Assembly (NCBI GenBank): GCA_036346225.1
Contig: JARFIW010000900.1
Location: 1,984,001-2,048,000 of the forward strand
Direction: 5' to 3'
Length of the DNA stretch: 64,000 nt
Source: Platerodrilus igneus
Taxonomy: Eukaryota > Arthropoda > Insecta > Coleoptera > Lycidae
Position 1 is the first letter of the stretch; the number at the start of each line of letters is the position of its first letter. This document shows, in pieces, positions 1 through 11,002 of this stretch. The notes beneath the pieces are model-generated. The model was not told the origin of the DNA. It was given only the letters and a program-made list of their open reading frames with translations, and did no database searches. Position numbers and translations under genes: made by a program.

Positions 1-359
1 CGCGAGTTTAGATTCGTCTAAGAGTGGAACACTATTTAATTGAGGTTTGTGCTTTTTCTCTGAGGTGCACAAGTTAGTACTATTAGTGTAGCTATTAAGC
101 GGTAAACTACCTCATATTAAATATTCATGATACGTATTTTGTAGTGTAGTCCGACCTTTTTCTAGTTGAATCAAACCGTTCTCTATGCCATTATAAACAT
201 GAGTAGCTAGTAAGGGATCAATTTTGCTAATCTGCTAATTTGATATACGTAGGAATGTTCAATTTGGTTTAATCAATTGAAATCTGAAGTAACTTACATG
301 TTATTGTATCTATAGCTGCACACTATGCATAAAATACCTTGTCACCTTCAAAAGAGGAA

Positions 360-605
360 AATTTAATATTCAGCTTATTATAGGAAATTGAGGTGCTTTC
401 TGAAATAGTAGATATTTGCAAGGTTTTTGTTTTGGTATAGAGTATATTTAAGTTTATCAACCAATTCTTAAGAATTGAAATAAGCTTGGCGGCCATTATC
501 TAGCAGTGCTCTTGCATGTACTATTTATTTATCATTAGAGTTAAACGATACCTTGGCGGTAGCTACTTGAACTTCAATCCTGACAGAAAGAAATGTTGCA
601 ATATT
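360..605 (-). pseudogene. BEL/Pao aspartic protease fragment
   Basis: The minus strand reads VQVATAKVSF, then VHARALLDNGRQAYF and ELVDKL. This is the retropepsin-like active-site block of BEL/Pao (ATAKV...RALLDSGSQ.NF....V..L). The catalytic motif is DNG instead of DSG/DTG, and in-frame stops interrupt it, so it cannot be an active protease. Confidence 0.55.
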
Positions 606-859
606 TGAGTTAAACAAACTATCAAGTTGCACAATATTATTAACATTATTTTCTTGAAGGATATTCAACATTACTTTGAGCTCTAGTTCTTAGCTTCTAA
701 AGTTTGCTTGTTGGGAACACTAGAGTAGTAACTTCTACTAGTATACTATGTTTGATTGTTTAAATAAGTAGTGGCATGATTTTTGGAAGATTCCTGATGG
801 TAACTATGAATACTACCTTTAATATTGGATGAACCATTTGTATTTTGTAAAAAGATATG

Positions 860-1028
860 ACCATGCGCAAGAGTGAGTAATATCCTTTATGACAAACATT
901 ACATTCAAGATAATTTTTGCACATTACGTATTCTTAACAAAGTTAAGCCTTTCTTGAGGATACATCTGCTTAAACTTTTCACAGTAATATATTTGTAACC
1001 AATGTCATTACAATATGAGCAGCTCGAT
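860..1028 (-). pseudogene. BEL/Pao Gag zinc-knuckle region
   Basis: The minus strand reads SCSYCND, then in a shifted frame QMYPQERLNFVKNT, then CNVCHKGYYSLL. This matches the paired Cys-rich pattern at the Gag C-terminus of BEL/Pao elements (C..C ... P.ERL.FVK ... C..C...HH.LL). His and Cys ligands have been lost and at least two frameshifts are present. Confidence 0.55.
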
Positions 1029-1059
1029 AAATTATTAGGCAAGTTAGATCGAGTTTGAG

Positions 1060-1550
1060 TATTTGTATAATGATGTCTTTCAAGCAGAGAAATTAAAAGA
1101 CTTTTAGTCCTTTTCTTTTCTGTTTTCAGTAAAATTCATCTTTTCCAGTATTTCACACTTTTTTCCAAAATATAAAAGATTGTTTTAGGATTGGAATATA
1201 ACCTACTTCATTATTCAAATGCCTTATGAGTTGAGAAATCTACTTTATCTAAGAAAAAATTCTATTAAAATTAAATCCAGATGTATTATTGTTATCTCCA
1301 AATTTTGTAATGCCTGTAATGTTTGTTTAGTTTGAGTGTATAATTCTCATTATGTTAGAGTTATATTTTATTAAAGAAGGCACTTTTTGCAAACGTTTTA
1401 TAAGTATACTTATTATTTGAGTTTATTTTCATACATGTTCTTAAGAGTCTAAAGCAATCCTAAAGTTTGATTCACTTACTTTTATGTCCCCTATTAAATT
1501 CAAACGCTCTCCATGTAAATCATATTTTAACTAAGCAAACTTTTGCAGAT
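1060..1550 (-). pseudogene. BEL/Pao Gag core fragment, downstream of the RTE insertion
   Basis: The reading resumes immediately beyond the RTE target site with LQKFA, LKYDLHGERLNLIGDIKVSE and SNFRIALDS. This corresponds to the QKFHYLK...L.GEAL..I...ISE.NY..A block of BEL/Pao Gag. It then decays, with MYENK recognisable in another frame. Its join across the RTE with the 3393-3806 fragment is in the expected order, which is what shows that the two pieces are one gene. Confidence 0.65.
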
Positions 1551-1560
1551 CATTAAGATT
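1551..1560. repeat. Target-site duplication of RTE copy 1, left
   Basis: CATTAAGATT lies directly before the RTE 3' end and is repeated exactly at 3383-3392. Both copies lie within the BEL/Pao Gag reading, so they mark the insertion point. Confidence 0.75.
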
Positions 1561-3382
1561 CATCATCACCATTAGGTCTTCAGTCCTGGAACTGGTTAGA
1601 TGAGTACCCTCATTGTTTCCTATTCTGAACTAACCTATACATTTCCCTGAAATTTACACAATCTGCATGCAATAGCCTGAGCTAGGTTTACCTCTACCTC
1701 TTTTTTTCCAATCTCTGTTTGTAATATATCTCGCACTATTTCCTAAAAATGCCTTAGAACGTAGCCTGCCCTTCAATTTCTCCTATTTCTTTTTGTTTTC
1801 CACAGATATCTTTATTCCCCTATTATTTCTATAACCTGTTTGTTATTAACTTTCTGTCCATGCTATCATCCTCATACATCTGAAGCACAACATTCCAAAA
1901 GACCTCTACCGTTTTTCTGTCTGCTTCTCCAACTGCCCCTATTTCATAGACGTACTGTGCTGTGCTCCATAAATATGCTTCCAACAGTTTTCTCCTTGTT
2001 TCTATGTTTGTTGTCTTCGAACATAGCCACTGCTCTTTCTTGTTAGATGCAGTTCAGTTCCTCTTCTATTGCTTTACAAATATATACCTTATTTCCCCGA
2101 GATTCAGTGGTATGTGAAGGGGGTTTAGCAGCCTGTGGCTACCAAGATCCCCCCAATTCGCCAAAGTAATAGTTTCCAATATATCTATTTGCACAATCAA
2201 CATTAGTTGAAAATATTAACCAACACCTATAGTTATTTATAATAATCATAAGATTTGAGTGCAATTATTTTTTTCATTATTAGGTTTCCGTCTTGTAACT
2301 GGTTGGAGGCGGACCTCAACTTATTCTATTCAGAGCTAGCCTATACAATTTTTTGAAATTTCCACAGCCTAGATACAGCTCGGTTTCCATTCTGCTGTTT
2401 CATAATTATATGCTCTATTTTGTTCTTAACTTTGTCTGTCCATGATATCTGCATCATACGTCTGTAGCACAACATTTCAAAGGTATCTATCTTTTTCATG
2501 TCCACTTCTCCTACTGTCCAAGTTTTACAGCCGTACAGTGCTGTGCTCTACACATATGTTTTAAGCAATCTTTTCCTTGTTTCTATGTTTGTTGTCTTTG
2601 AACACAACAGTTGCTTTTTCTTGTTAAAGTTAGCACAACCTTGTGCTAATCTTTATTTATATCTTTTGTGCTCTTCCCATCTTGAATTATTTGGTTTCCT
2701 AGGTAGTAGAAATCATTAATCTCTGGTAAGTTCTCGTTACCTATTTGTATTTTTGTTTTTGAGATATTTTCCCCTCTTTTGCATACTAGTACTTTAGTTT
2801 TATTTGTGTTAATGTTCAAACCGCATCTCTCTGTTAGATCTCATTCCATTTCATTAAGAGCAGCTTCTAACACTTCCTTGCTAGATGCTAATACCGATAT
2901 ATCATCTGCAAATCTCAGCATATCAATCCCTTATCTCTGCATAATAATTCCAAATGTCTTCCTGCATTTGACAGTATTCATTGCCTCTTTTATGTACGAG
3001 TTAAAAATTAATATCTACTTCTCTACATTTCTGCTCTAATTCTATTATCGTTGTTTGCTCTTTGTATAAGCTATGTACTATCCGTCTATCCCTAAAACTA
3101 ATTCCAATCTTTTTGAGTATTTCGAACATTTTTTTCCATTTTATATTGTTGAATGCTTTTTTCAGATCTACAAATCCGATATACATGCTTTTGTCCCTTT
3201 CTATTGTTTTCTTTATTATCACCCTCAAAGCAAAAATACACTCCCGTGTTCCCCTGTTTCGCCTAAACCCAAATTGATCCTCTCCTAGTATTTGTTCAGC
3301 TCGTTTTTCTATTCGACTTTGTACAATTCTAGTTAATATTTTTGACATGTGTGCTGTCAAATTTGTTGTTTGAAAATTTTCA
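1561..3382 (-). mobile_element. RTE-type non-LTR retrotransposon, 5'-truncated, in tandem with a 3'-end fragment (copy 1)
   Basis: The 3' end (left) begins with a run of CAT/ATG triplets followed by an untranslated segment with the CTGGAACTGGTT motif. The same start recurs near 2270, so the left 0.7 kb is a tandem extra 3' end. The right part carries the reverse transcriptase fragment described separately. The 5' end stops at 3382, within the RT, against a 10-bp target duplication. RTE elements typically end in short tandem repeats. It is homologous along its whole length to the copy at 30126-34427. Confidence 0.8.
3001..3360 (-). pseudogene. RTE reverse transcriptase fragment
   Basis: This 119-codon open stretch holds the fingers and palm start of an RTE-clade reverse transcriptase: ILTRIVQSRIEKRAEQILG, then EDQFGFRRNRGTRE, then the first catalytic Asp motif FVDLKKAFN. 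The FADD motif region lies further left in broken frames (near 2900). The LINE N-terminal endonuclease is missing because of 5' truncation. It is an internal fragment and not a gene in its own right. Confidence 0.75.
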
Positions 3383-3392
3383 CATTAAGATT
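3383..3392. repeat. Target-site duplication of RTE copy 1, right
   Basis: Exact second copy of the ten bases at 1551-1560. Confidence 0.75.
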
Positions 3393-3806
3393 AGCGTTAT
3401 TTCTTATAAGGCAGTGATTGTTGAAAAAACTGAAACCATTCTAAAGTTGCCTGTATTTATCTTTATAGACAATTCTGGCACTTTAGCAGTTGATACCGCA
3501 ATGCTTTGAGTAACCTTTTGTTAAATAACAACTTTTTCTAACTCATTCATCCTCCTGTCAATTAGCGTACGAGTTATACAATACTTTTCATCAGCTGCTT
3601 CCACATCACCATTTTTGAAGTTTGCTCCAGCTAGCTGTTTAATATCTTGCTGGACTTTCTCATAACTATCAAAATATCTAACTAGTTGATCTTTTTTAAT
3701 TAACAACTGATAAGTCTATCTCAGGATCATGAAAGTATTCCACCCAATTGCAAATTCGTGTAATACGAGTTTTAAAAGACAGATTTGTTTTTTTTAAATT
3801 TTCCAT
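3393..3806 (-). pseudogene. BEL/Pao Gag N-terminal fragment (DUF1759-like)
   Basis: A plausible start ATG lies at 3806-3804. The first stretch includes FKTRITRICNWVEYF. After one frameshift near 3706 it continues as LIKKDQLVRYFDSYEKVQQD and a KYCITRTLIDRRMNELEK segment, which has the charged coiled-coil character of the Gag N-terminus in BEL/Pao elements. Downstream, in shifting frames, comes a VPELSIKINTGNF segment, equivalent to the conserved LPTFSGNF stretch, and then IRNNANLN, where the RTE has inserted. Frameshifts and stops make it non-functional. Confidence 0.65.
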
Positions 3807-3832
3807 AGCGGTACTAGTCTGTAGAGTTACTG

Positions 3833-5430
3833 AGAGATTTAGATTCAGCTAAAATCAAGGGAAAATCAATGTCTACAATGCAACTATGTGTTTCAATTTT
3901 TAGAGGTAGTTAAATATTCAAGTGCTTTGCTGAAACTATTAAATTAGGAGCTTGATAGTGCTTTCATAAAATAGCACACACTGCTCACATCCAGTAACAT
4001 TTTATTGCAAAAGTGAGTTAGCTATTTCGTAGTACTCTACAGGTTGCTACAAATCAATTTTCGCAGCCTAATATTTGACCCAAATATGTGCGATAACTTA
4101 GTTTATTTATATTTAGCAAGGATATACAGAAAGATATTTAAGTTATTAATATTTTTAATATTGGTTTTTGAAATGTACCCTATTACAATACTTCATAGTG
4201 CCAAAGCACATATTAAGAGCAGTATTTGGAAGAGAAAATTTTCTTGTTTATCTATTTTAATTAACTCAGTGTATTCTTTTGCATCAGGATTATCTATGTC
4301 GAAAATTGTTCAATTCTCGTGGTGTTTTATAAAATCATTCTGTTTATATTTATGTAGAGTTACGTTTGTATGCCGCATACTTTACTCAAAGTAATACGGT
4401 CGATCTTGAATATTGAAATGAATTTATGAATGAATCACTGTTAATCAAGTTCCGGCTTGTAGATTAAATTATTTCTATATGTCACATTTTCCAGAGATTT
4501 TGTGTTTAATTCTAATCTTAGTCACATACGTGATTCAATATTTCAGCGAATTCCACGGCTTTAATGGCCTAATTAATGTCAAGTTTATGATTTTAGAGCA
4601 TAACCAGACGTTTTCGATTCTTGTCTAATGCACGGAGTTCATGTGCTGTTGTCTTTTATCTTATTGCAATGCTTAAGGCTATAAAAATAATTCTTATCTA
4701 TTTTTATTGCTTTTTAACGTTCGCTCGAGTTCTTCAAATAGTGCGTTTATTCATATTTGGCTATTTAATGACTTTTAAAACACTTCTTAGTAGTTGACGT
4801 ATTTTCTTATTAATTAAGAAGATTCTAGAATAATGATACGTTTGAAACTTTTAAAATGAAGTTAAATGATCTACATACGGGAGTCAATTTAGTATTTTGA
4901 AAGAACATAATTATGTTATGCTTTGCAAACGCAATAAATGTATTTTTACGATTTTGTGCACGGAAGGTGTATTGCTATAAAAAATGAATGTCTTTATATA
5001 TAAAAGATTGAAACTCGTAAAGTGTTATTTTGTATTAAATAAAATTGCGTTAAGTTGACACTCTTCTATGCAATTTACGGCAAATCAAGCGAATATATCT
5101 TTGTGGTATTGAAATAAATGGCTTTGTATATGCACTTATATTCGCTTACACAGTGATTGAAACGTGTTCTAATGCATCTATATGCACCTAAAATTTCTTA
5201 CATTATATTTAATGGGGCTTCGTTAATTTAAATGCATCCTACAGATCTCAGTATAATTACATGATTAATAAGGGCTTTGTCTTTTATTGGCAAAGAAGTA
5301 CGCTTATTTTATACAAGGTGGAACAATTAATATTTGGAAATGTCAATTTTTCCAGTTTCTTTCTATTTGGGTCCACTTTATTTATGGAATTTGGGTTTCA
5401 ATGACTTATCGTGACCCCCTTATCATATCA

Positions 5431-5432
<2 letters not shown>
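3833..5432. other. AT-rich stretch with no gene seen
   Basis: This could include the leader and LTR of the BEL/Pao remnant, because it lies on that element's 5' side. I could not find a matching second LTR or a primer-binding site. Short open frames here have no recognisable protein character. Confidence 0.4.

Positions 5433-5468
<36 letters not shown>
5433..5468. repeat. (TA)n microsatellite, 36 bp
   Basis: Uninterrupted TA dinucleotides following CAATG. Confidence 0.98.
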
Positions 5469-5471
<3 letters not shown>

Positions 5472-6200
5472 AGTGCAGTTGAGTCCAATGGAAACGATAT
5501 TTTTATAAGCGAAGGCAGGAAGTCCTAAAGAAGAATTTGACGGTTCAAGGAGCAATTATTACTTCGTTTTGTAACCTAACAAGACATTTGAATATCACTA
5601 AATAGATTAAGCTAGAATAAGTTTTATTTTGCGTATAAAATTATTTGTTAGTGCATAATTTATTTTCATTAATTTTGAGGTCAGAATCCGAAGCGTATTG
5701 ACTTTTACAAATCTTCTGTCCAGCGTCGTTGATCTATTACGCCGAGATATATTTAAATTTTCCAACAAAACTTAAACTAAATTTTGTGATTCATATATAG
5801 AATATATTGGGGTTCTGTAAGTATTAGCAAGGATTAAGTGATGATTATTTTAATATCTATGCAGTTATAAGGTAAATTCCCTGTCTAAACTTAAGCTGTA
5901 AATTGTATTTATCAGCGTTATTTATATCGGTGTCTGTAAGAGATTATTGAGATAATGTGTATAAAAAAGATGTATTTGAACGTATAGCAGATTGTTCGTA
6001 GATGTTTCATGAAAGTTCTGGGTTTTATTTCATTTTTATTAAATCCACAACGTATTTTTTGCTGAGCTAGCCAAACAAGGAAAAAGGGCACGATAAGTTA
6101 AAAATTCATATTTTCTTCTGGATCCTTATTGGCCAGGGCGATTGTACCCCAATCCACAACATCTTTTGTGGCTCTAAATGTTGTGGCAGCCGATTCTCAG

Positions 6201-6203
<3 letters not shown>
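5469..6203 (+). repeat. Possible tail of a module (plus orientation)
   Basis: Near its right end this stretch has CTGAGCTAGCC (about 6062) and an ACCCCAATCC block (about 6148) before the (TA)n tract. These resemble the GAGCTAGCC block and primer-site-like tail of the clear modules. The rest has no recognisable match. If correct, it faces the module at 6238 tail-to-tail. Confidence 0.35.

Positions 6204-6237
<34 letters not shown>
6204..6237. repeat. (TA)n microsatellite, 34 bp, joint between two module tails
   Basis: Pure TA dinucleotides. They abut the conserved TTGCTGTGG end of the minus-strand module. Confidence 0.98.
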
Positions 6238-6239
<2 letters not shown>

Positions 6240-8358
6240 CTGTGGAAGTCGGGATTATTTTCTTAAATCGAGCCCCAATGTTGGGCCGTCATAAAATTGC
6301 CGTGGAAGTGTCTAAAATTCTCACCCCACGAATTGGGCCAACATAAAATTTTCCAAAAACATATAATAAAAAAAAATAAGAAATTTCTTACACTACCTTT
6401 TTGGAACGCCTCCTTATTTCTGCACACCCGGGCTAGCTCAGCAATCGGCTTCTTCTGGAATACCTACCATCCTATGTACCTTCCTTTCTCACAACCACGG
6501 TCAAACGAAATTACCACTCAAATAATGCAACAAAACATACAACCTTTTCATTTACACATATTAACAAGTTTCCATTATTAAGAAGATATTTACACATTGG
6601 TACACACAGTTTGATAAAAACTGTTAGCATCTCAATCTTTAAATTTTTCAAAATTTTATGATTGTGATTATTTCAACAAATTTGTTTAAGACGAGTAGAT
6701 GGGCCCGTCATGTAACCCTAGATTGATTTTATTCTGGTCTATTTTGAGCTCATTATAACCCAGTTCCTCTAAATGCTTTTAAACCTTGCACTTTCATTAA
6801 AACGAAATCTAAAGACCCGTTTACTCTTTACAACAACATTTTATATCATTAATAAACATTTTTAAAAAATCAATATTAATTGTCCTGTACATATACCCCT
6901 TTAAATGAGTTTTTATGGTAATAAATAAACCCCCAACAAGTCAAAACACTCGAACACAAAAATAGCAGCACAAATGTTTAGGCAAAAAGCAGAAAATTAA
7001 TTTTCTTTACCTGGAGTAGGCTTCGTCCATGGTTACCTCAGGAGATGTGTACCAGAAACCCTCGTCGTTGTGTCCATATACTTAACGATGATGTCTGGAT
7101 CCAACTGATCCCCACTTTCCAACTCTCGGCAACCACCTATTATTCTACTCGGTTACTCGTCTTGTCCAAACTTAACATTCCATACCAAATACCATTCTAT
7201 CATTCAATTGTATCTTGTGGTAACGGCACTTTTTGTAACTTCAGCACTCACTCGTGCAAATCACTTTTAATACTTTTATGGTCCGTTACAAACTGCTTTA
7301 CATACTTTAAATTAGGATGTTGTACCGAACAAGCAATAATTAATACAACTTAGGATTCCGTACAAGCAATTACGTTGGATATCTAAGCGCGATATAAGAT
7401 ATCAAAAATATAAGAGATAAGAGAGCTTTAATATCTTTCTCAGAGTATTTATACGCTTTTCAATACCCCCATGAAGCCTATTTCCATTGAAAAGCTTATT
7501 TTATAAAACCGATTCTCAAAAATTTTATCGTAACGAACTCCTACGGCTGAAAAATTCCCCGTTCATCGTGTTGTTACATAGAAATTCGTTTGATAACTTC
7601 ATCGTACGCGAGCTTCTCAAAACTGCTATCTTTCGACCAATGATATTGCTTTGCCTTGTTATAACGTTCCACCTCCTAGTTACCTTCTCCGTTCCACGCA
7701 TATTTATTGTCTCTTTTTAGAACCCCTCTTAAGCTACAGAAAATCGATATTGTTGTTGGCCTTCACATTTTCACTTGTATTTTAGACGTGACTTGTAACC
7801 AACGCTTTCTTATACGCTTCTCTGTCTGTTCTACATTATAGATCTCACTCAGTCTTTAAAGCACTTGTTATTTTAGCAGCTTATACATTGACCGTTACAG
7901 ACAAAATTCTATAGAATTTTGTGCTAATGTTCGTTTAAGTTTCATGAACTCGACATTTTAACTAACGGGTGTTTCTTCGAAGCAACCGTCCGTTTAGAAT
8001 AACAATTCAGAGTTTAACCATTCTTAAGATTTGTAAAACGAACGTTTTCGTTTCTTTAAATGGAAATCTGCGTTAATATTATTGATTTTCTATACTTGAA
8101 AGCTCTGTTTTCTATCCCATGCGCTTGATTTAAAATTATTACAATTAATTTGCGTATCCTTGAGTTTTTATGTACTCTAAAGCTTCTACCCGTTATGCAA
8201 TTTTAATATTCTAATTTAGAATTACAAAATATGTTAATAACTGTTTGTCTTCACTATCTAAACTGATTAATTTGGCGCGTAAATAAATTGTTCCCATTTT
8301 CTATATACACAGTGTTTGAAATTTTATTATCTGGACCTACTTAACCAATAATTCCACG

Positions 8359-8361
<3 letters not shown>
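6238..8361 (-). mobile_element. LTR-like module with two tRNA-Lys-type primer-site motifs
   Basis: Reading on the minus strand, a TATAAATA box sits at 7453-7446 and a GCTCTCTT initiator-like block at 7426-7419. The conserved TGAGCTCA block lies near 6745 and the GGCTAGCTCAG block (plus-strand sense) near 6431. The tail has two primer-site-like motifs: one at 6340-6322 and a better one at 6287-6271 (GGCCCAACATTGGGGCT, minus sense). The last bases are CCACAGCAA. No open frame of recognisable protein is present. The form suggests a solo LTR plus leader of a non-autonomous retroelement. Confidence 0.6.
7419..7453 (-). promoter_or_regulatory. Core promoter of the module at 6238-8361
   Basis: TATAAATA (7453-7446) is followed about 20 bases later by GCTCTCTT (7426-7419). 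The same pair, with similar spacing, occurs in five other modules in this window, which is the main support for function. Confidence 0.55.

Positions 8362-8436
<75 letters not shown>
8362..8436. repeat. (TA)n microsatellite, 75 bp
   Basis: One of the longest pure TA tracts here. It separates the head of the module on the left from the SINE on the right. Confidence 0.98.
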
Positions 8437-8441
<5 letters not shown>

Positions 8442-8449
8442 GAGCGTAG

Positions 8450-8812
8450 CTTCCTGTCTATAACTGACATAAATCAAAAACTTGACAATGTCAGATATGA
8501 TTGACAAAAATGCCGAACGTAATTGAAAGTTAGGTTGGTGTATCGTCGGTTACACGATTTAAATTAGTAAATTTCCCAATTGTCGTCATCGGTCTCGGTG
8601 GCGTAATTGATAAACGCATGGTTCCGGTAAAACCAGGATACAAGTTCAAGTCCTGTCCAAGACCTTATATTTTCCATCTTTCAATTACTAGCTCGATTTG
8701 AAATGATTATTTGGGCTTTGCATAAAAGTCTAAGTTATTATTTCATCTTATTCACTATAATACGATAGTATTTATCAACTTACCTTGTGTAATTAACTAG
8801 CTAAAATATTTA
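8450..8812 (+). mobile_element. tRNA-derived SINE, copy 1
   Basis: A unit of about 360 bp contains a tRNA-like segment (8591-8664) in its middle. It is repeated with high similarity on the minus strand at 24284-24621 and in part at 24658-24858. SINEs normally start with the tRNA part, but here about 140 bp precede it in both full copies. The unit ends in an AT-rich tail close to TA repeats. Confidence 0.65.
8591..8664 (+). ncRNA. tRNA-like domain of SINE copy 1
   Basis: The 74 bases fold as a cloverleaf: acceptor stem GGTCTCG with CAAGACC (one mismatch), D stem GCG/CGC, anticodon stem TGGTT/AACCA around a seven-base loop, and a T arm with one mismatch. The A box is at 8599-8610 (TGGCGTAATTGA) and the B box at 8643-8653 (AGTTCAAGTCC). 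The loop triplet would be GGT. Mismatches and the repeated context say SINE and not a working tRNA gene. Confidence 0.7.
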
Positions 8813-8819
8813 TAATATT

Positions 8820-9055
8820 TATATATGTATGGGAACTATTCCACTCTGATAAGGCTAACAAGCCGAAACCATTGGTCAGTGGATGTTTCCTCCCCTGTGA
8901 AGTAATAAAGCTAATGTTTTGTTAATGGCTATATAACTACCAGCCCGATTTGTATTTGTCAATGGCTCTTATTATTTTCATAAGAGTTTGTTTACAGATA
9001 CATCTTACTTTATATACAATTTTCTTATTGCGGACTGCAAATAACTTGTCTTTGT
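8820..9055 (+). repeat. Dispersed repeat headed by a hammerhead-like motif
   Basis: It begins with the ribozyme-like fold at 8841-8882. The right part (about 8930-9023, containing ACCAGCCCGATTTGTATT) recurs on the minus strand at 44703-44800, and its last 40 bases are repeated inverted at 9073-9104. It has no coding potential. A short retroelement carrying a self-cleaving motif is the simplest reading. Confidence 0.5.
8841..8882 (+). ncRNA. Hammerhead-ribozyme-like fold, probably inactive
   Basis: Order of parts: stem I 5' side CCACT (8841-8845), core CTGATAA (8846-8852), stem II GGCT-AACA-AGCC (8853-8864), core GAA (8865-8867), stem III ACC-ATT-GGT (8868-8876), cleavage-site C (8877), stem I 3' side AGTGG (8878-8882). 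All three helices pair perfectly. The consensus core is CUGAUGA, so the G8 position is A here, which in known hammerheads abolishes cleavage. The fold is clear and activity is doubtful. Confidence 0.65.
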
Positions 9056-9100
9056 TTATATATATATATATATAAAGTAAGATGTATCTGTAAACAAACT

Positions 9101-9146
<46 letters not shown>
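9056..9146. repeat. Two (TA)n tracts around an inverted 32-bp fragment
   Basis: TA repeats at 9056-9074 and 9105-9146 flank 9073-9104, which is the reverse complement of the end of the preceding repeat (8990-9023 region). The arrangement is a small palindrome with a TA-rich loop. Confidence 0.85.
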
Positions 9147-9149
<3 letters not shown>

Positions 9150-9334
9150 TGTTGATAATTTCTTGACCAACTGTAGTACAATAATAATCAGCAGTTCCTG
9201 GATTTTGGTCATCAAAATAATATGTAATTTATAGGTACAATATCTTTTGTCAGTATAATAAAATAGTTAATAAAAATATGGTATAAATTACATCAGTTTC
9301 TTTGTTAATACGCGTTTCGGTCAGCCACTATTTT

Positions 9335-9360
9335 CAATTAAAATTGTCTGTAATGTACAA
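9335..9360 (-). ncRNA. Degenerate hammerhead-like motif in PLE copy 1 (left arm)
   Basis: Minus sense reads a stem II remnant followed by CCGAAACGCGTA. The equivalent in the right arm (about 10852-10880) reads GGTCGCTGACC then GAAACGCGTC, a good stem II and 3' core. The 5' core is TTGAAAA instead of CUGAUGA, so it should not cleave. Penelope-like elements are known to carry hammerhead motifs at this position. Confidence 0.4.
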
Positions 9361-9654
9361 AATAAGTTAATTAAAAATACTAATAAAACATTTATACAAA
9401 CCAAAACTTCTTTTTTGAATGAGTATTATAATAAATTTTAGTATGGTATTATACATACTTATTTAAATATAAGTTTGACCATAGGTCAAATGTTGTCAAT
9501 TGTAGACTATTAACAAGGTAATAAATAAATTGCTTGAAACTAGTATAGTAAGTGTGATCACAGTGTAAAGTGGGAGTGACCATGAAGGTTAGATAACATA
9601 CATATAACACGTATATTTACAATCATTCTAGCATTAATTGTGATAGTTGGATAT

Positions 9655-10378
9655 TTAAGCAATAAGGTTGTGGTAAATATTGATGAAGTCATCTTGATCG
9701 GTTTTTGAATTGATGGCATTTGTGTGTTTGTGTATGTGTAAAGTTTCTATTATGTTTCTTTTATTATCATTCTGCTCTGTTCCTAAAATATTAACATTAT
9801 TAAAATCAAATTGGTCGAGGTTATCTATTGCGTGTGTTGCAAGTGCTGTGCTTTTTTTATTGTTCGTTTTTATTGTGTATTTATGTTCATAAATTCGCTT
9901 GTGGATATATTGTTTTGTATTTCCAATGTATACGCCAGGGCATTCAGTACAATTAATTTTATATATTGTGTGGGTCCTATTTTTATGTTCTATTGGTGGC
10001 TGAAGCTTAGTAAACATATAATTTAATGCATTGTTGGGTTTGTGTACAATTTTAATGTTGTATTTATGTAGGCACTTTTTTATTTTTTCAGAAAGTCCTG
10101 GGGTATACGTGATTGCTATCTTGTGTTCTATTAGTTGGTTTTTATTATTAGTTCTGTTGTTATAGATTTTGTGGATTTTTTCTTTAATAATTGGTTTATA
10201 AAAAGATTCAGGATAATCGTTATTTTTAAGTGTAGTTTTAATGAGTTTTATGTTTCTCTTTCTGTGTTTATTATGTGTTAATTTTATTGCTCTATCAGTT
10301 AGGTTTTCCACAACGTTTATTTTGTATTGTTTTAGCACATTTGAATTAAAATTTAAATATCTACTACTCCATGTATCT
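9655..10378 (-). CDS. Penelope-like RT C-terminus plus GIY-YIG endonuclease (5'-truncated)
   Basis: An open frame of about 240 codons runs without a stop to 9655. It opens in the RT thumb (SRYLNFNSN, then a VENLTDRAIKL helix) and continues through a Lys/Asn-rich linker. The endonuclease follows: YKINCTECPGVYIGNTKQ, then KRIYEHK, where a CxxC pair and His residues fit the CCHH zinc motif typical of Penelope-like GIY-YIG domains. The family usually has a Q or similar residue where this has N in YIGNT. The open frame extends upstream to 10479 only because it reads into the other arm, so the true start is missing. All the polymerase catalytic motifs are absent, so it cannot act alone. The open frame without stops suggests a fairly recent copy. 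Confidence 0.8.
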
Positions 10379-10534
10379 TTTGATTTTAATAATGTTAATA
10401 TTTTAGGAACAGAGCAGAATGATAATAAAAGAAACATAATAGAAACTTTACACATACACAAACACACAAATGCCATCAATTCAAAAACCGATCAAGATGA
10501 CTTCATCAATATTTACCACAACCTTATTGCTTAA
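10379..10534 (+). pseudogene. Penelope-like GIY-YIG C-terminal tail (plus arm)
   Basis: The plus arm encodes the last 50 or so residues of the same protein (DFNNVNILGTEQN through NIYHNLIA and stop). It is identical or nearly so to the minus copy's end. There is no start of its own. Confidence 0.8.
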
Positions 10535-11002
10535 ATATCCAACTATCACAATTAATGCTAGAATGATTGTAAATATACATGTTATATGTATGTTATCTAA
10601 CCTTCATGGTCACTCCCACTTTACACTGTGATCACACTTATTATACTAGTTTCAAGCAATTTATTTATTACCTTGTTAATAGTCTACAATTGACAACATT
10701 TGACCTATGGTCAAACTTATATTTAAATAAGTATGTATAATACCATACTAAAATTTATTATAATACTCATTCAAAAAAGAAGTTTTGGTTTGTATAAATG
10801 TTTTATTAGTATTTTAATTAACTTATTTTGTACATTACAGACAATTTTAATTGAAAATGGTCGCTGACCGAAACGCGTCTTAACAAAAAAAACTGATGTA
10901 ATTTATACCATATTTTTATTAACTATTTTATTATACTGACAAAAGATATTGTACCTATAAATTACATATTATTTTGATGACCAAAATCCAGGAACTGCTG
11001 AT

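Larger units (their letters stand above)
1..3832 (-). mobile_element. BEL/Pao LTR retrotransposon remnant (gag-protease), split by an RTE insertion
   Basis: Read on the minus strand, the interval gives, in order, the Gag N-terminal coiled region (3806 down to 3393), the Gag core after the RTE interruption (about 1545-1060), a zinc-knuckle region (about 1025-860) and an aspartic protease region (about 600-360). The order and motifs match BEL/Pao polyproteins (DUF1759 Gag, then protease). The reading frame is broken many times by stops and indels, so this is an old dead copy. No LTR could be delimited. Positions 1-350 may hold more of the same element but I could not place a motif there. The family call is from motif recognition, not a search. 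Confidence 0.7.

Noticed and set aside
1840..3039. Plus-strand frames over RTE copy 1, also 30369-34130 over copy 2
   Set aside because: They are shadows of the minus-strand RTE coding region and its UTR.
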